Below, in pieces: positions 37,518 through 49,200 of a stretch of DNA of 64,000 nucleotides. The notes beneath the pieces were generated by a model that saw only the letters and a list, made by a program, of their open reading frames with translations, was not told the DNA's origin and ran no database searches. The position numbers were made by a program, and so were the translations under genes. This DNA is from Bromus sterilis (taxonomy: Eukaryota; Streptophyta; Magnoliopsida; Poales; Poaceae): the NCBI GenBank assembly GCA_950022295.1, contig OX465597.1:992001-1056000 (forward strand), written 5' to 3'. Within the stretch, counting starts at the first letter, position 1; each line of letters begins with the position of its first letter.

Positions 37518-37956
37518 GTGATTTCCACCATTGACGAACCCCAGGGTGCATTTACGTGCCGGTCATCAACACTCGCAGTTTTGGCCGGTTATGGCCTGTT
37601 TCATGGGCTATTAATCACCGTTTTGGGTCCCCGGAGTGATTTCCACCATTGACGAACCCCAGGGTGCATTTACGTGCCGGTCATCAACACTCGCAGTTTT
37701 GGCCGATTCTGGCCTGTTTCATGGGCTATTAATCACCGTTTTGGGTCCCCGGAGTGATTTCCACCATTGACGAACCCCAGGGTGCATTTACGTGTCGGTC
37801 ATCAACACTCGCAGTTTTGGCCGATTCTGGCCTGTTTCATGGGCTATTAATCACCGTTTTGGGTCCCCGGAGTGATTTCCACCATTGACGAACCCCAGGG
37901 TGCATTTACGTGTCGGTCATCACCACTCGCAGTTTTGGCCGATTCTGGCCTGTTTC

Positions 37957-39322
37957 ATGGGCTATTAATCACCGTTTTGGTTCCCCGGAGTGATTTCCAC
38001 CATTGACGAACCCCAGGGTGCATTTACGTGCCGGTCATCAACACTCGCAGTTTTGGCCGGTTATGGCCTGTTTCATGGGCTATTAATCACCGTTTTGGGT
38101 CCCCGGAGTGATTTCCACCATTGACGAACCCCAGGGTGCATTTACGTGCCGGTCATCAACACTCGCAGTTTTGGCCGATTCTGGCCTGTTTCATGGGCTA
38201 TTAATCACCGTTTTGGGACCTCGGAGTGATTCCCACCATTGACGAACCCCAGGGTGCATTTACGTGCCGGTCATCAACACTCGCAGTTTTGGCCGGTTAT
38301 GGCCTCTTTCATGGGCTATTAATCACCGTTTTGGGTCCCCGGAGTGATTTCCACCATTGACGAACCCCAGGGTGCATTTACGTGTCGGTCATCACCACTC
38401 GCAGTTTTGGCCGGTTATGGCCTGTTTCATGGGCTATTAATCACCGTTTTGGGTCCCCGGAGTGATTTCCACCATTGACGAACCCCAGGGTGCATTTACG
38501 TGCCGGTCATCAACACTCACAGTTTTGGCCGATTCTGGCCTGTTTCATGGGCTATTAATCACCGTTTTGGTTCCCCGGAGTGATTTCCACCATTGACGAA
38601 CCCCAGGGTGCATTTACGTGCCGGTCATCAACACTCGCAGTTTTCGCCGATTCTGGCCTGTTTCATGGGCTATTAATCACCGTTTTGGGTCCCAGAGTGA
38701 TTTCCACCATTGACGAACCCCAGGGTGCATTTACGTGCCGGTCATCAACACTCGCAGTTTTGGCCGGTTATGGCCTGTTTCATGGGCTATTAATCACCGT
38801 TTTGGGTCCCCGGAGTGATTTCCACAATTGACGAACCCCAGGGTGCATTTACGTGAAGGTCATCAGTCCTCGCACTTTTGGCCGATTCTGGCCTGTTTCA
38901 TGGGCTATTAATCACCGTTTTGGGTCCCCGGAGTGATTTCCACCATTGACGAACCCCAGGGTGCATTTACGTGTCGGTCATCACCACTCGCAGTTTTGGC
39001 CGGTTATGGCCTGTTTCATGGGCTATTAATCACCGTTTTGGGTCCCCGGAGTGATTTCCACCATTGACGAACCCCAGGGTGCATTTACTTCCGGTCATCA
39101 ACACTCGCAGTTTTGGCCGATTCTGGCCTGTTTCATGGGCTATTAATCACCGTTTTGGGTTCCCGGAGTGATTTCCACCATTGATGAACCCAGGGTGCAT
39201 TTACTTCCGGTCATCAACACTCGCAGTTTTGGCCGATTCTGGCCTGTTTCATGGGCTATTAATCACCGTTTTGGGTCCCCGGAGTGATTTCCACCATTGA
39301 CGAACCCCAGGGTGCATTTACG
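37957..39322 (+). repeat. 1.37-kb repeat inside the 8,243-bp block
   Basis: It matches 41257-42622 at offset 3,300 (M1 38108/41408, H 38580/41880, D 38815/42115). It diverges on the left at 85C/85G and on the right where 39284 is an E/B hybrid but 42584 is A. It shows an older duplication nested within the 70-monomer block. Confidence 0.87.
38108..38343 (+). repeat. M1-M2 haplotype dimer
   Basis: M1 ends GGGACCTCGGA (111A, 114T). M2 starts GTGATTCCCA (7C) and has GGCCTCTTTCATGG (81C). The four changes always travel together. Copies of M1 start at 38108, 40700, 41408, 44824, 46351, 48943, 49651, 53067, 60720 and 63430. Confidence 0.92.
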
Positions 39323-42300
39323 TGTCGGTCATCACCACTCGCAGTTTTGGCCGATTCTGGCCTGTTTCATGGGCTATTAATCACCGTTTTGGTTCCCCGG
39401 AGTGATTTCCACCATTGACGAACCCCAGGGTGCATTTACGTGCCGGTCATCAACACTCACAGTTTTGGCCGATTCTGGCCTGTTTCATGGGCTATTAATC
39501 ACCGTTTTGGTTCCCTGGAGTGATTTCCACCATTGACGAACCCCAGGGTGCATTTACGTGCCGGTCATCAACACTCGCAGTTTTGGCCGGTTATGGCCTG
39601 TTTCATGGGCTATTAATCACCGTTTTGGGTCCCCGGAGTGATTTCCACAATTGACGAACCCCAGGGTGCATTTACGTGAAGGTCATCAGTCCTCGCACTT
39701 TTGGCCGATTCTGGCCTGTTTCATGGGCTATTAATCACCGTTTTGGGTCCCCGGAGTGATTTCCACCATTGACGAACCCCAGGGTGCATTTACGTGTCGG
39801 TCATCACCACTCGCAGTTTTGGCCGGTTATGGCCTGTTTCATGGGCTATTAATCACCGTTTTGGGTCCCCGGAGTGATTTCCACCATTGACGAACCCCAG
39901 GGTGCATTTACGTGTCGGTCATCAACACTCGCAGTTTTGGCCGATTCTGGCCTGTTTCATGGGCTATTAATCACCGTTTTGGTTCCCCGGAGTGATTTCC
40001 ACCATTGACGAACCCCAGGGTGCATTTACGTGCCGGTCATCACCACTCGCAGTTTTGGCCGATTCTGGCCTGTTTGATGGGCTATTAATCACCGTTTTGG
40101 TTCCCCGGAGTGATTTCCACCATTGACGAACCCCAGGGTGCATTTACGTGCCGGTCATCAACACTCGCAGTTTTGGCCGGTTATGGCCTGTTTCATGGGC
40201 TATTAATCACCGTTTTGGGTCCCCGGAGTGATTTCCACCATTGACGAACCCCAGGGTGCATTTACGTGCCGGTCATCAACACTCGCAGTTTTGGCCGATT
40301 CTGGCCTGTTTCATGGGCTATTAATCACCGTTTTGGGTCCCCGGAGTGATTTCCACCATTGACGAACCCCAGGGTGCATTTACGTGTCGGTCATCAACAC
40401 TCGCAGTTTTGGCCGATTCTGGCCTGTTTCATGGGCTATTAATCACCGTTTTGGGTCCCCGGAGTGATTTCCACCATTGACGAACCCCAGGGTGCATTTA
40501 CGTGTCGGTCATCACCACTCGCAGTTTTGGCCGATTCTGGCCTGTTTCATGGGCTATTAATCACCGTTTTGGTTCCCCGGAGTGATTTCCACCATTGACG
40601 AACCCCAGGGTGCATTTACGTGCCGGTCATCAACACTCGCAGTTTTGGCCGGTTATGGCCTGTTTCATGGGCTATTAATCACCGTTTTGGGTCCCCGGAG
40701 TGATTTCCACCATTGACGAACCCCAGGGTGCATTTACGTGCCGGTCATCAACACTCGCAGTTTTGGCCGATTCTGGCCTGTTTCATGGGCTATTAATCAC
40801 CGTTTTGGGACCTCGGAGTGATTCCCACCATTGACGAACCCCAGGGTGCATTTACGTGCCGGTCATCAACACTCGCAGTTTTGGCCGGTTATGGCCTCTT
40901 TCATGGGCTATTAATCACCGTTTTGGGTCCCCGGAGTGATTTCCACCATTGACGAACCCCAGGGTGCATTTACGTGTCGGTCATCACCACTCGCAGTTTT
41001 GGCCGGTTATGGCCTGTTTCATGGGCTATTAATCACCGTTTTGGGTCCCCGGAGTGATTTCCACCATTGACGAACCCCAGGGTGCATTTACGTGTCGGTC
41101 ATCAACACTCGCAGTTTTGGCCGATTCTGGCCTGTTTCATGGGCTATTAATCACCGTTTTGGTTCCCCGGAGTGATTTCCACCATTGACGAACCCCAGGG
41201 TGCATTTACGTGCCGGTCATCACCACTCGCAGTTTTGGCCGATTCTGGCCTGTTTGATGGGCTATTAATCACCGTTTTGGTTCCCCGGAGTGATTTCCAC
41301 CATTGACGAACCCCAGGGTGCATTTACGTGCCGGTCATCAACACTCGCAGTTTTGGCCGGTTATGGCCTGTTTCATGGGCTATTAATCACCGTTTTGGGT
41401 CCCCGGAGTGATTTCCACCATTGACGAACCCCAGGGTGCATTTACGTGCCGGTCATCAACACTCGCAGTTTTGGCCGATTCTGGCCTGTTTCATGGGCTA
41501 TTAATCACCGTTTTGGGACCTCGGAGTGATTCCCACCATTGACGAACCCCAGGGTGCATTTACGTGCCGGTCATCAACACTCGCAGTTTTGGCCGGTTAT
41601 GGCCTCTTTCATGGGCTATTAATCACCGTTTTGGGTCCCCGGAGTGATTTCCACCATTGACGAACCCCAGGGTGCATTTACGTGTCGGTCATCACCACTC
41701 GCAGTTTTGGCCGGTTATGGCCTGTTTCATGGGCTATTAATCACCGTTTTGGGTCCCCGGAGTGATTTCCACCATTGACGAACCCCAGGGTGCATTTACG
41801 TGCCGGTCATCAACACTCACAGTTTTGGCCGATTCTGGCCTGTTTCATGGGCTATTAATCACCGTTTTGGTTCCCCGGAGTGATTTCCACCATTGACGAA
41901 CCCCAGGGTGCATTTACGTGCCGGTCATCAACACTCGCAGTTTTCGCCGATTCTGGCCTGTTTCATGGGCTATTAATCACCGTTTTGGGTCCCAGAGTGA
42001 TTTCCACCATTGACGAACCCCAGGGTGCATTTACGTGCCGGTCATCAACACTCGCAGTTTTGGCCGGTTATGGCCTGTTTCATGGGCTATTAATCACCGT
42101 TTTGGGTCCCCGGAGTGATTTCCACAATTGACGAACCCCAGGGTGCATTTACGTGAAGGTCATCAGTCCTCGCACTTTTGGCCGATTCTGGCCTGTTTCA
42201 TGGGCTATTAATCACCGTTTTGGGTCCCCGGAGTGATTTCCACCATTGACGAACCCCAGGGTGCATTTACGTGTCGGTCATCACCACTCGCAGTTTTGGC

Positions 42301-42937
42301 CGGTTATGGCCTGTTTCATGGGCTATTAATCACCGTTTTGGGTCCCCGGAGTGATTTCCACCATTGACGAACCCCAGGGTGCATTTACTTCCGGTCATCA
42401 ACACTCGCAGTTTTGGCCGATTCTGGCCTGTTTCATGGGCTATTAATCACCGTTTTGGGTTCCCGGAGTGATTTCCACCATTGATGAACCCAGGGTGCAT
42501 TTACTTCCGGTCATCAACACTCGCAGTTTTGGCCGATTCTGGCCTGTTTCATGGGCTATTAATCACCGTTTTGGGTCCCCGGAGTGATTTCCACCATTGA
42601 CGAACCCCAGGGTGCATTTACGTGCCGGTCATCAACACTCGCAGTTTTGGCCGGTTATGGCCTGTTTCATGGGCTATTAATCACCGTTTTGGGTCCCCGG
42701 AGTGATTTCCACCATTGACGAACCCCAGGGTGCATTTACGTGCCGGTCATCAACACTCGCAGTTTTGGCCGGTTATGGCCTGTTTCATGGGCTATTAATC
42801 ACCGTTTTGGGTCCCCGGAGTGATTTCCACCATTGACGAACCCCAGGGTGCATTTACGTGCCGGTCATCAACACTCGCAGTTTTGGCCGATTCTGGCCTG
42901 TTTCATGGGCTATTAATCACCGTTTTGGTTCCCCGGA

Positions 42938-43056
42938 GTGATTTCCACCATTGACGAACCCCAGGGTTGCATTTACGTGCCGGTCATCAACACTCGCAGT
43001 TTTGGCCGGTTATGGCCTGTTTCATGGGCTATTAATCACCGTTTTGGGTCCCCGGA
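42938..43056 (+). repeat. L-type monomer with 1-bp insertion, 119 bp
   Basis: CAGGGTTGCATTT replaces CAGGGTGCATTT. Copies start at 42938, 51181, 56361, 58834 and 61544, always followed by a b monomer with GGTAATC instead of GGTCATC. Three monomers further on comes an A monomer with 18G (TTGAGGAACC). The chain is a five-copy haplotype block. Confidence 0.93.
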
Positions 43057-45176
43057 GTGATTTCCACCATTGACGAACCCCAGGGTGCATTTACGTGCCG
43101 GTAATCAACACTCGCAGTTTTGGCCGATTCTGGCCTGTTTCATGGGCTATTAATCACCGTTTTGGGTCCCCGGAGTGATTTCCACCATTGACGAACCCCA
43201 GGGTGCATTTACGTGTCGGTCATCAACACTCGCAGTTTTGGCCGGTTATGGCCTGTTTCATGGGCTATTAATCACCGTTTTGGGTCCCCGGAGTGATTTC
43301 CACCATTGACGAACCCCAGGGTGCATTTACGTGTCGGTCATCAACACTCGCAGTTTTGGCCGATTCTGGCCTGTTTCATGGGCTATTAATCACCGTTTTG
43401 GGTCCCCGGAGTGATTTCCACCATTGAGGAACCCCAGGGTGCATTTACGTGCCGGTCATCAACACTCGCAGTTTTGGCCGGTTATGGCCTGTTTCATGGG
43501 CTATTAATCACCGTTTTGGGTCCCCGGAGTGATTTCCACCATTGACGAACCCCAGGGTGCATTTACGTGCCGGTCATCAACACTCGCAGTTTTGGCCGGT
43601 TATGGCCTGTTTCATGGGCTATTAATCACCGTTTTGGTTCCCCGGAGTGATTTCCACCATTGACGAACCCAGTGCATTTACGTGCCGGTCATCAACACTC
43701 GCAGTTTTGGCCGATTCTGGCCTGTTTCATGGGCTATTAATCACCGTTTTGGGTCCCCGGAGTGATTTCCACCATTGACGAACCCCAGGGTGCATTTACG
43801 TGCCGGTCATCAACACTCGCAGTTTTGGCCGGTTATGGCCTGTTTCATGGGCTATTAATCACCGTTTTGGGTCCCCGGAGTGATTTCCACCATTGACGAA
43901 CCCCAGGGTGCATTTACGTGTCGGTCATCAACACTCGCAGTTTTGGCCGGTTATGGCCTGTTTCATGGGCTATTAATCACCGTTTTGGGTCCCCGGAGTG
44001 ATTTCCACCATTGACGAACCCCAGGGTGCATTTACGTGTCGGTCATCAACACTCGCAGTTTTGGCCGATTCTGGCCTGTTTCATGGGCTATTAATCACCG
44101 TTTTGGGTCCCCGGAGTGATTTCCACCATTGACGAACCCCAGGGTGCATTTACGTGTCGGTCATCACCACTCGCAGTTTTGGCCGATTCTGGCCTGTTTG
44201 ATGGGCTATTAATCACCGTTTTGGTTCCCCGGAGTGATTTCCACCATTGACGAACCCCAGGGTGCATTTACGTGCCGGTCATCAACACTCGCAGTTTTGG
44301 CCGGTTATGGCCTGTTTCATGGGCTATTAATCACCGTTTTGGGTCCCCGGAGTGATTTCCACCATTGACGAACCCCAGGGTGCATTTACGTGCCGGTCAT
44401 CAACACTCGCAGTTTTGGCCGATTCTGGCCTGTTTCATGGGCTATTAATCACCGTTTTGGGTCCCCGGAGTGATTTCCACCATTGACGAACCCCAGGGTG
44501 CATTTACGTGTCGGTCATCAACACTCGCAGTTTTGGCCGATTCTGGCCTGTTTCATGGGCTATTAATCACCGTTTTGGGTCCCCGGAGTGATTTCCACCA
44601 TTGACGAACCCCAGGGTGCATTTACGTGTCGGTCATCACCACTCGCAGTTTTGGCCGATTCTGGCCTGTTTCATGGGCTATTAATCACCGTTTTGGTTCC
44701 CCGGAGTGATTTCCACCATTGACGAACCCCAGGGTGCATTTACGTGCCGGTCATCAACACTCGCAGTTTTGGCCGGTTATGGCCTGTTTCATGGGCTATT
44801 AATCACCGTTTTGGGTCCCCGGAGTGATTTCCACCATTGACGAACCCCAGGGTGCATTTACGTGCCGGTCATCAACACTCGCAGTTTTGGCCGATTCTGG
44901 CCTGTTTCATGGGCTATTAATCACCGTTTTGGGACCTCGGAGTGATTCCCACCATTGACGAACCCCAGGGTGCATTTACGTGCCGGTCATCAACACTCGC
45001 AGTTTTGGCCGGTTATGGCCTCTTTCATGGGCTATTAATCACCGTTTTGGGTCCCCGGAGTGATTTCCACCATTGACGAACCCCAGGGTGCATTTACTTC
45101 CGGTCATCAACACTCGCAGTTTTGGCCGGTTATGGCCTGTTTCATGGGCTATTAATCACCGTTTTGGGTTCCCGGA

Positions 45177-45410
45177 GTGATTTCCACCATTGATGAACCC
45201 AGGGTGCATTTACGTGCCGGTCATCAACACTCCCAGTTTTGGCCGATTCTGGCCTGTTTCATGGGCTATTAATCACCGTTTTGGGTCCCCGGAGTGATTT
45301 CCACCATTGACGAACCCAGGGTGCATTTACGTGTCGGTCATCAACACTCCCAGTTTTGGCCGATTCTGGCCTGTTTCATGGGCAATTAATCACCGTTTTG
45401 GGTCCCCGGA
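45177..45410 (+). repeat. O1-O2 dimer (ACTCCCAG; GGGCAATTAA)
   Basis: O1 (117 bp) has GATGAACCCAGG, GTGCCGG and 58C. O2 (117 bp) has GAACCCAGG, GTGTCGG, 58C and 92A. The dimer is also at 53420-53653. O1 alone is at 61073. At 63783 O1 is followed by a partial O2 at the right edge. Confidence 0.92.
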
Positions 45411-46232
45411 GTGATTTCCACCATTGACGAACCCCAGGGTGCATTTACGTGCCGGTCATCAACACTCGCAGTTTTGGCCGATTCTGGCCTGTTTCATGGG
45501 CTATTAATCACCGTTTTGGTTCCCCGGAGTGATTTCCACCATTGACGAACCCCAGGGTGCATTTACGTGCCGGTCATCAACACTCGCAGTTTTCGCCGAT
45601 TCTGGCCTGTTTCATGGGCTATTAATCACCGTTTTGGGTCCCAGAGTGATTTCCACCATTGACGAACCCCAGGGTGCATTTACGTGCCGGTCATCAACAC
45701 TCGCAGTTTTGGCCGGTTATGGCCTGTTTCATGGGCTATTAATCACCGTTTTGGGTCCCCGGAGTGATTTCCACAATTGACGAACCCCAGGGTGCATTTA
45801 CGTGAAGGTCATCAGTCCTCGCACTTTTGGCCGATTCTGGCCTGTTTCATGGGCTATTAATCACCGTTTTGGGTCCCCGGAGTGATTTCCACCATTGACG
45901 AACCCCAGGGTGCATTTACGTCTCGGTCATCACCACTCGCAGTTTTGGCCGGTTATGGCCTGTTTCATGGGCTATTAATCACCGTTTTGGGTCCCCGGAG
46001 TGATTTCCACCATTGACGAACCCCAGGGTGCATTTACTTCCGGTCATCAACACTCGCAGTTTTGGCCGATTCTGGCCTGTTTCATGGGCTATTAAACACC
46101 GTTTTGGGTTCCCGGAGTGATTTCCACCATTGATGAACCCAGGGTGCATTTACTTCCGGTCATCAACACTCGCAGTTTTGGCCGATTCTGGCCTGTTTCA
46201 TGGGCTATTAATCACCGTTTTGGGTCCCCGGA

Positions 46233-49200
46233 GTGATTTCCACCATTGACGAACCCCAGGGTGCATTTACGTGTCGGTCATCAACACTCGCAGTTTTGGC
46301 CGGTTATGGCCTGTTTCATGGGCTATTAATCACCGTTTTGGGTCCCCGGAGTGATTTCCACCATTGACGAACCCCAGGGTGCATTTACGTGCCGGTCATC
46401 AACACTCGCAGTTTTGGCCGATTCTGGCCTGTTTCATGGGCTATTAATCACCGTTTTGGGACCTCGGAGTGATTCCCACCATTGACGAACCCCAGGGTGC
46501 ATTTACGTGCCGGTCATCAACACTCGCAGTTTTGGCCGGTTATGGCCTCTTTCATGGGCTATTAATCACCGTTTTGGGTCCCCGGAGTGATTTCCACCAT
46601 TGACGAACCCCAGGGTGCATTTACGTGTCGGTCATCACCACTCGCAGTTTTGGCCGGTTATGGCCTGTTTCATGGGCTATTAATCACCGTTTTGGGTCCC
46701 CGGAGTGATTTCCACCATTGACGAACCCCAGGGTGCATTTACGTGCCGGTCATCAACACTCACAGTTTTGGCCGATTCTGGCCTGTTTCATGGGCTATTA
46801 ATCACCGTTTTGGTTCCCCGGAGTGATTTCCACCATTGACGAACCCCAGGGTGCATTTACGTGCCGGTCATCAACACTCGCAGTTTTCGCCGATTCTGGC
46901 CTGTTTCATGGGCTATTAATCACCGTTTTGGGTCCCAGAGTGATTTCCACCATTGACGAACCCCAGGGTGCATTTACGTGCCGGTCATCAACACTCGCAG
47001 TTTTGGCCGGTTATGGCCTGTTTCATGGGCTATTAATCACCGTTTTGGGTCCCCGGAGTGATTTCCACAATTGACGAACCCCAGGGTGCATTTACGTGAA
47101 GGTCATCAGTCCTCGCACTTTTGGCCGATTCTGGCCTGTTTCATGGGCTATTAATCACCGTTTTGGGTCCCCGGAGTGATTTCCACCATTGACGAACCCC
47201 AGGGTGCATTTACGTGTCGGTCATCACCACTCGCAGTTTTGGCCGGTTATGGCCTGTTTCATGGGCTATTAATCACCGTTTTGGGTCCCCGGAGTGATTT
47301 CCACCATTGACGAACCCCAGGGTGCATTTACTTCCGGTCATCAACACTCGCAGTTTTGGCCGATTCTGGCCTGTTTCATGGGCTATTAATCACCGTTTTG
47401 GGTTCCCGGAGTGATTTCCACCATTGATGAACCCAGGGTGCATTTACTTCCGGTCATCAACACTCGCAGTTTTGGCCGATTCTGGCCTGTTTCATGGGCT
47501 ATTAATCACCGTTTTGGGTCCCCGGAGTGATTTCCACCATTGACGAACCCCAGGGTGCATTTACGTGTCGGTCATCACCACTCGCAGTTTTGGCCGATTC
47601 TGGCCTGTTTCATGGGCTATTAATCACCGTTTTGGTTCCCCGGAGTGATTTCCACCATTGACGAACCCCAGGGTGCATTTACGTGCCGGTCATCAACACT
47701 CACAGTTTTGGCCGATTCTGGCCTGTTTCATGGGCTATTAATCACCGTTTTGGTTCCCTGGAGTGATTTCCACCATTGACGAACCCCAGGGTGCATTTAC
47801 GTGCCGGTCATCAACACTCGCAGTTTTGGCCGGTTATGGCCTGTTTCATGGGCTATTAATCACCGTTTTGGGTCCCCGGAGTGATTTCCACAATTGACGA
47901 ACCCCAGGGTGCATTTACGTGAAGGTCATCAGTCCTCGCACTTTTGGCCGATTCTGGCCTGTTTCATGGGCTATTAATCACCGTTTTGGGTCCCCGGAGT
48001 GATTTCCACCATTGACGAACCCCAGGGTGCATTTACGTGTCGGTCATCACCACTCGCAGTTTTGGCCGGTTATGGCCTGTTTCATGGGCTATTAATCACC
48101 GTTTTGGGTCCCCGGAGTGATTTCCACCATTGACGAACCCCAGGGTGCATTTACGTGTCGGTCATCAACACTCGCAGTTTTGGCCGATTCTGGCCTGTTT
48201 CATGGGCTATTAATCACCGTTTTGGTTCCCCGGAGTGATTTCCACCATTGACGAACCCCAGGGTGCATTTACGTGCCGGTCATCACCACTCGCAGTTTTG
48301 GCCGATTCTGGCCTGTTTGATGGGCTATTAATCACCGTTTTGGTTCCCCGGAGTGATTTCCACCATTGACGAACCCCAGGGTGCATTTACGTGCCGGTCA
48401 TCAACACTCGCAGTTTTGGCCGGTTATGGCCTGTTTCATGGGCTATTAATCACCGTTTTGGGTCCCCGGAGTGATTTCCACCATTGACGAACCCCAGGGT
48501 GCATTTACGTGCCGGTCATCAACACTCGCAGTTTTGGCCGATTCTGGCCTGTTTCATGGGCTATTAATCACCGTTTTGGGTCCCCGGAGTGATTTCCACC
48601 ATTGACGAACCCCAGGGTGCATTTACGTGTCGGTCATCAACACTCGCAGTTTTGGCCGATTCTGGCCTGTTTCATGGGCTATTAATCACCGTTTTGGGTC
48701 CCCGGAGTGATTTCCACCATTGACGAACCCCAGGGTGCATTTACGTGTCGGTCATCACCACTCGCAGTTTTGGCCGATTCTGGCCTGTTTCATGGGCTAT
48801 TAATCACCGTTTTGGTTCCCCGGAGTGATTTCCACCATTGACGAACCCCAGGGTGCATTTACGTGCCGGTCATCAACACTCGCAGTTTTGGCCGGTTATG
48901 GCCTGTTTCATGGGCTATTAATCACCGTTTTGGGTCCCCGGAGTGATTTCCACCATTGACGAACCCCAGGGTGCATTTACGTGCCGGTCATCAACACTCG
49001 CAGTTTTGGCCGATTCTGGCCTGTTTCATGGGCTATTAATCACCGTTTTGGGACCTCGGAGTGATTCCCACCATTGACGAACCCCAGGGTGCATTTACGT
49101 GCCGGTCATCAACACTCGCAGTTTTGGCCGGTTATGGCCTCTTTCATGGGCTATTAATCACCGTTTTGGGTCCCCGGAGTGATTTCCACCATTGACGAAC

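Larger units (their letters stand above)
36876..38502 (+). repeat. 1.63-kb segmental repeat spanning the domain edge
   Basis: It matches 39468-41094 at offset 2,592 (N 37400/39992, M1 38108/40700, D 37046/39638). It begins inside a C monomer of the middle domain, so its second copy starts with a chimeric monomer (58A, 66G, 115T at 39402). The series 37046-37989 is D-E-TB-N-A-b-Tb-E/B, where TB is 42T on a B body. Confidence 0.87.
42938..45528 (+). repeat. L block: haplotype segment repeated five times
   Basis: The series from L to O2-B recurs at 51181-53771. It is truncated after I' at 56361-57184, after O1 at 58834-61189, and by the window edge at 61544-64000. The copies at 51181 and 58834 are offset by 7,653. 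This is the most amplified long haplotype in the right domain. Confidence 0.9.
37990..46232 (+). repeat. 8,243-bp, 70-monomer HOR block, copy 1
   Basis: I counted 70 monomers (70 x 118 less 17). Order: A-M1-M2-E-B-H-A-D-E-F-G; E/B-B-A-D-E-TB-N-A-b-Tb-E/B; A-M1-M2-E-TB-N-A-M1-M2-E-B; H-A-D-E-F-G-A-A-B; L-b-Ta-Tb-A-A-I'; A-Ta-Tb-N'-A-b-Tb-E/B; A-M1-M2-F-O1-O2-B; H-A-D-E-F-G. I' and N' are the 115-bp I and the 42T form of N. Private marks kept in copy 2 include ACGTCTCGG (45882 monomer) and ATTAAACACC (46000 monomer). Confidence 0.93.
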
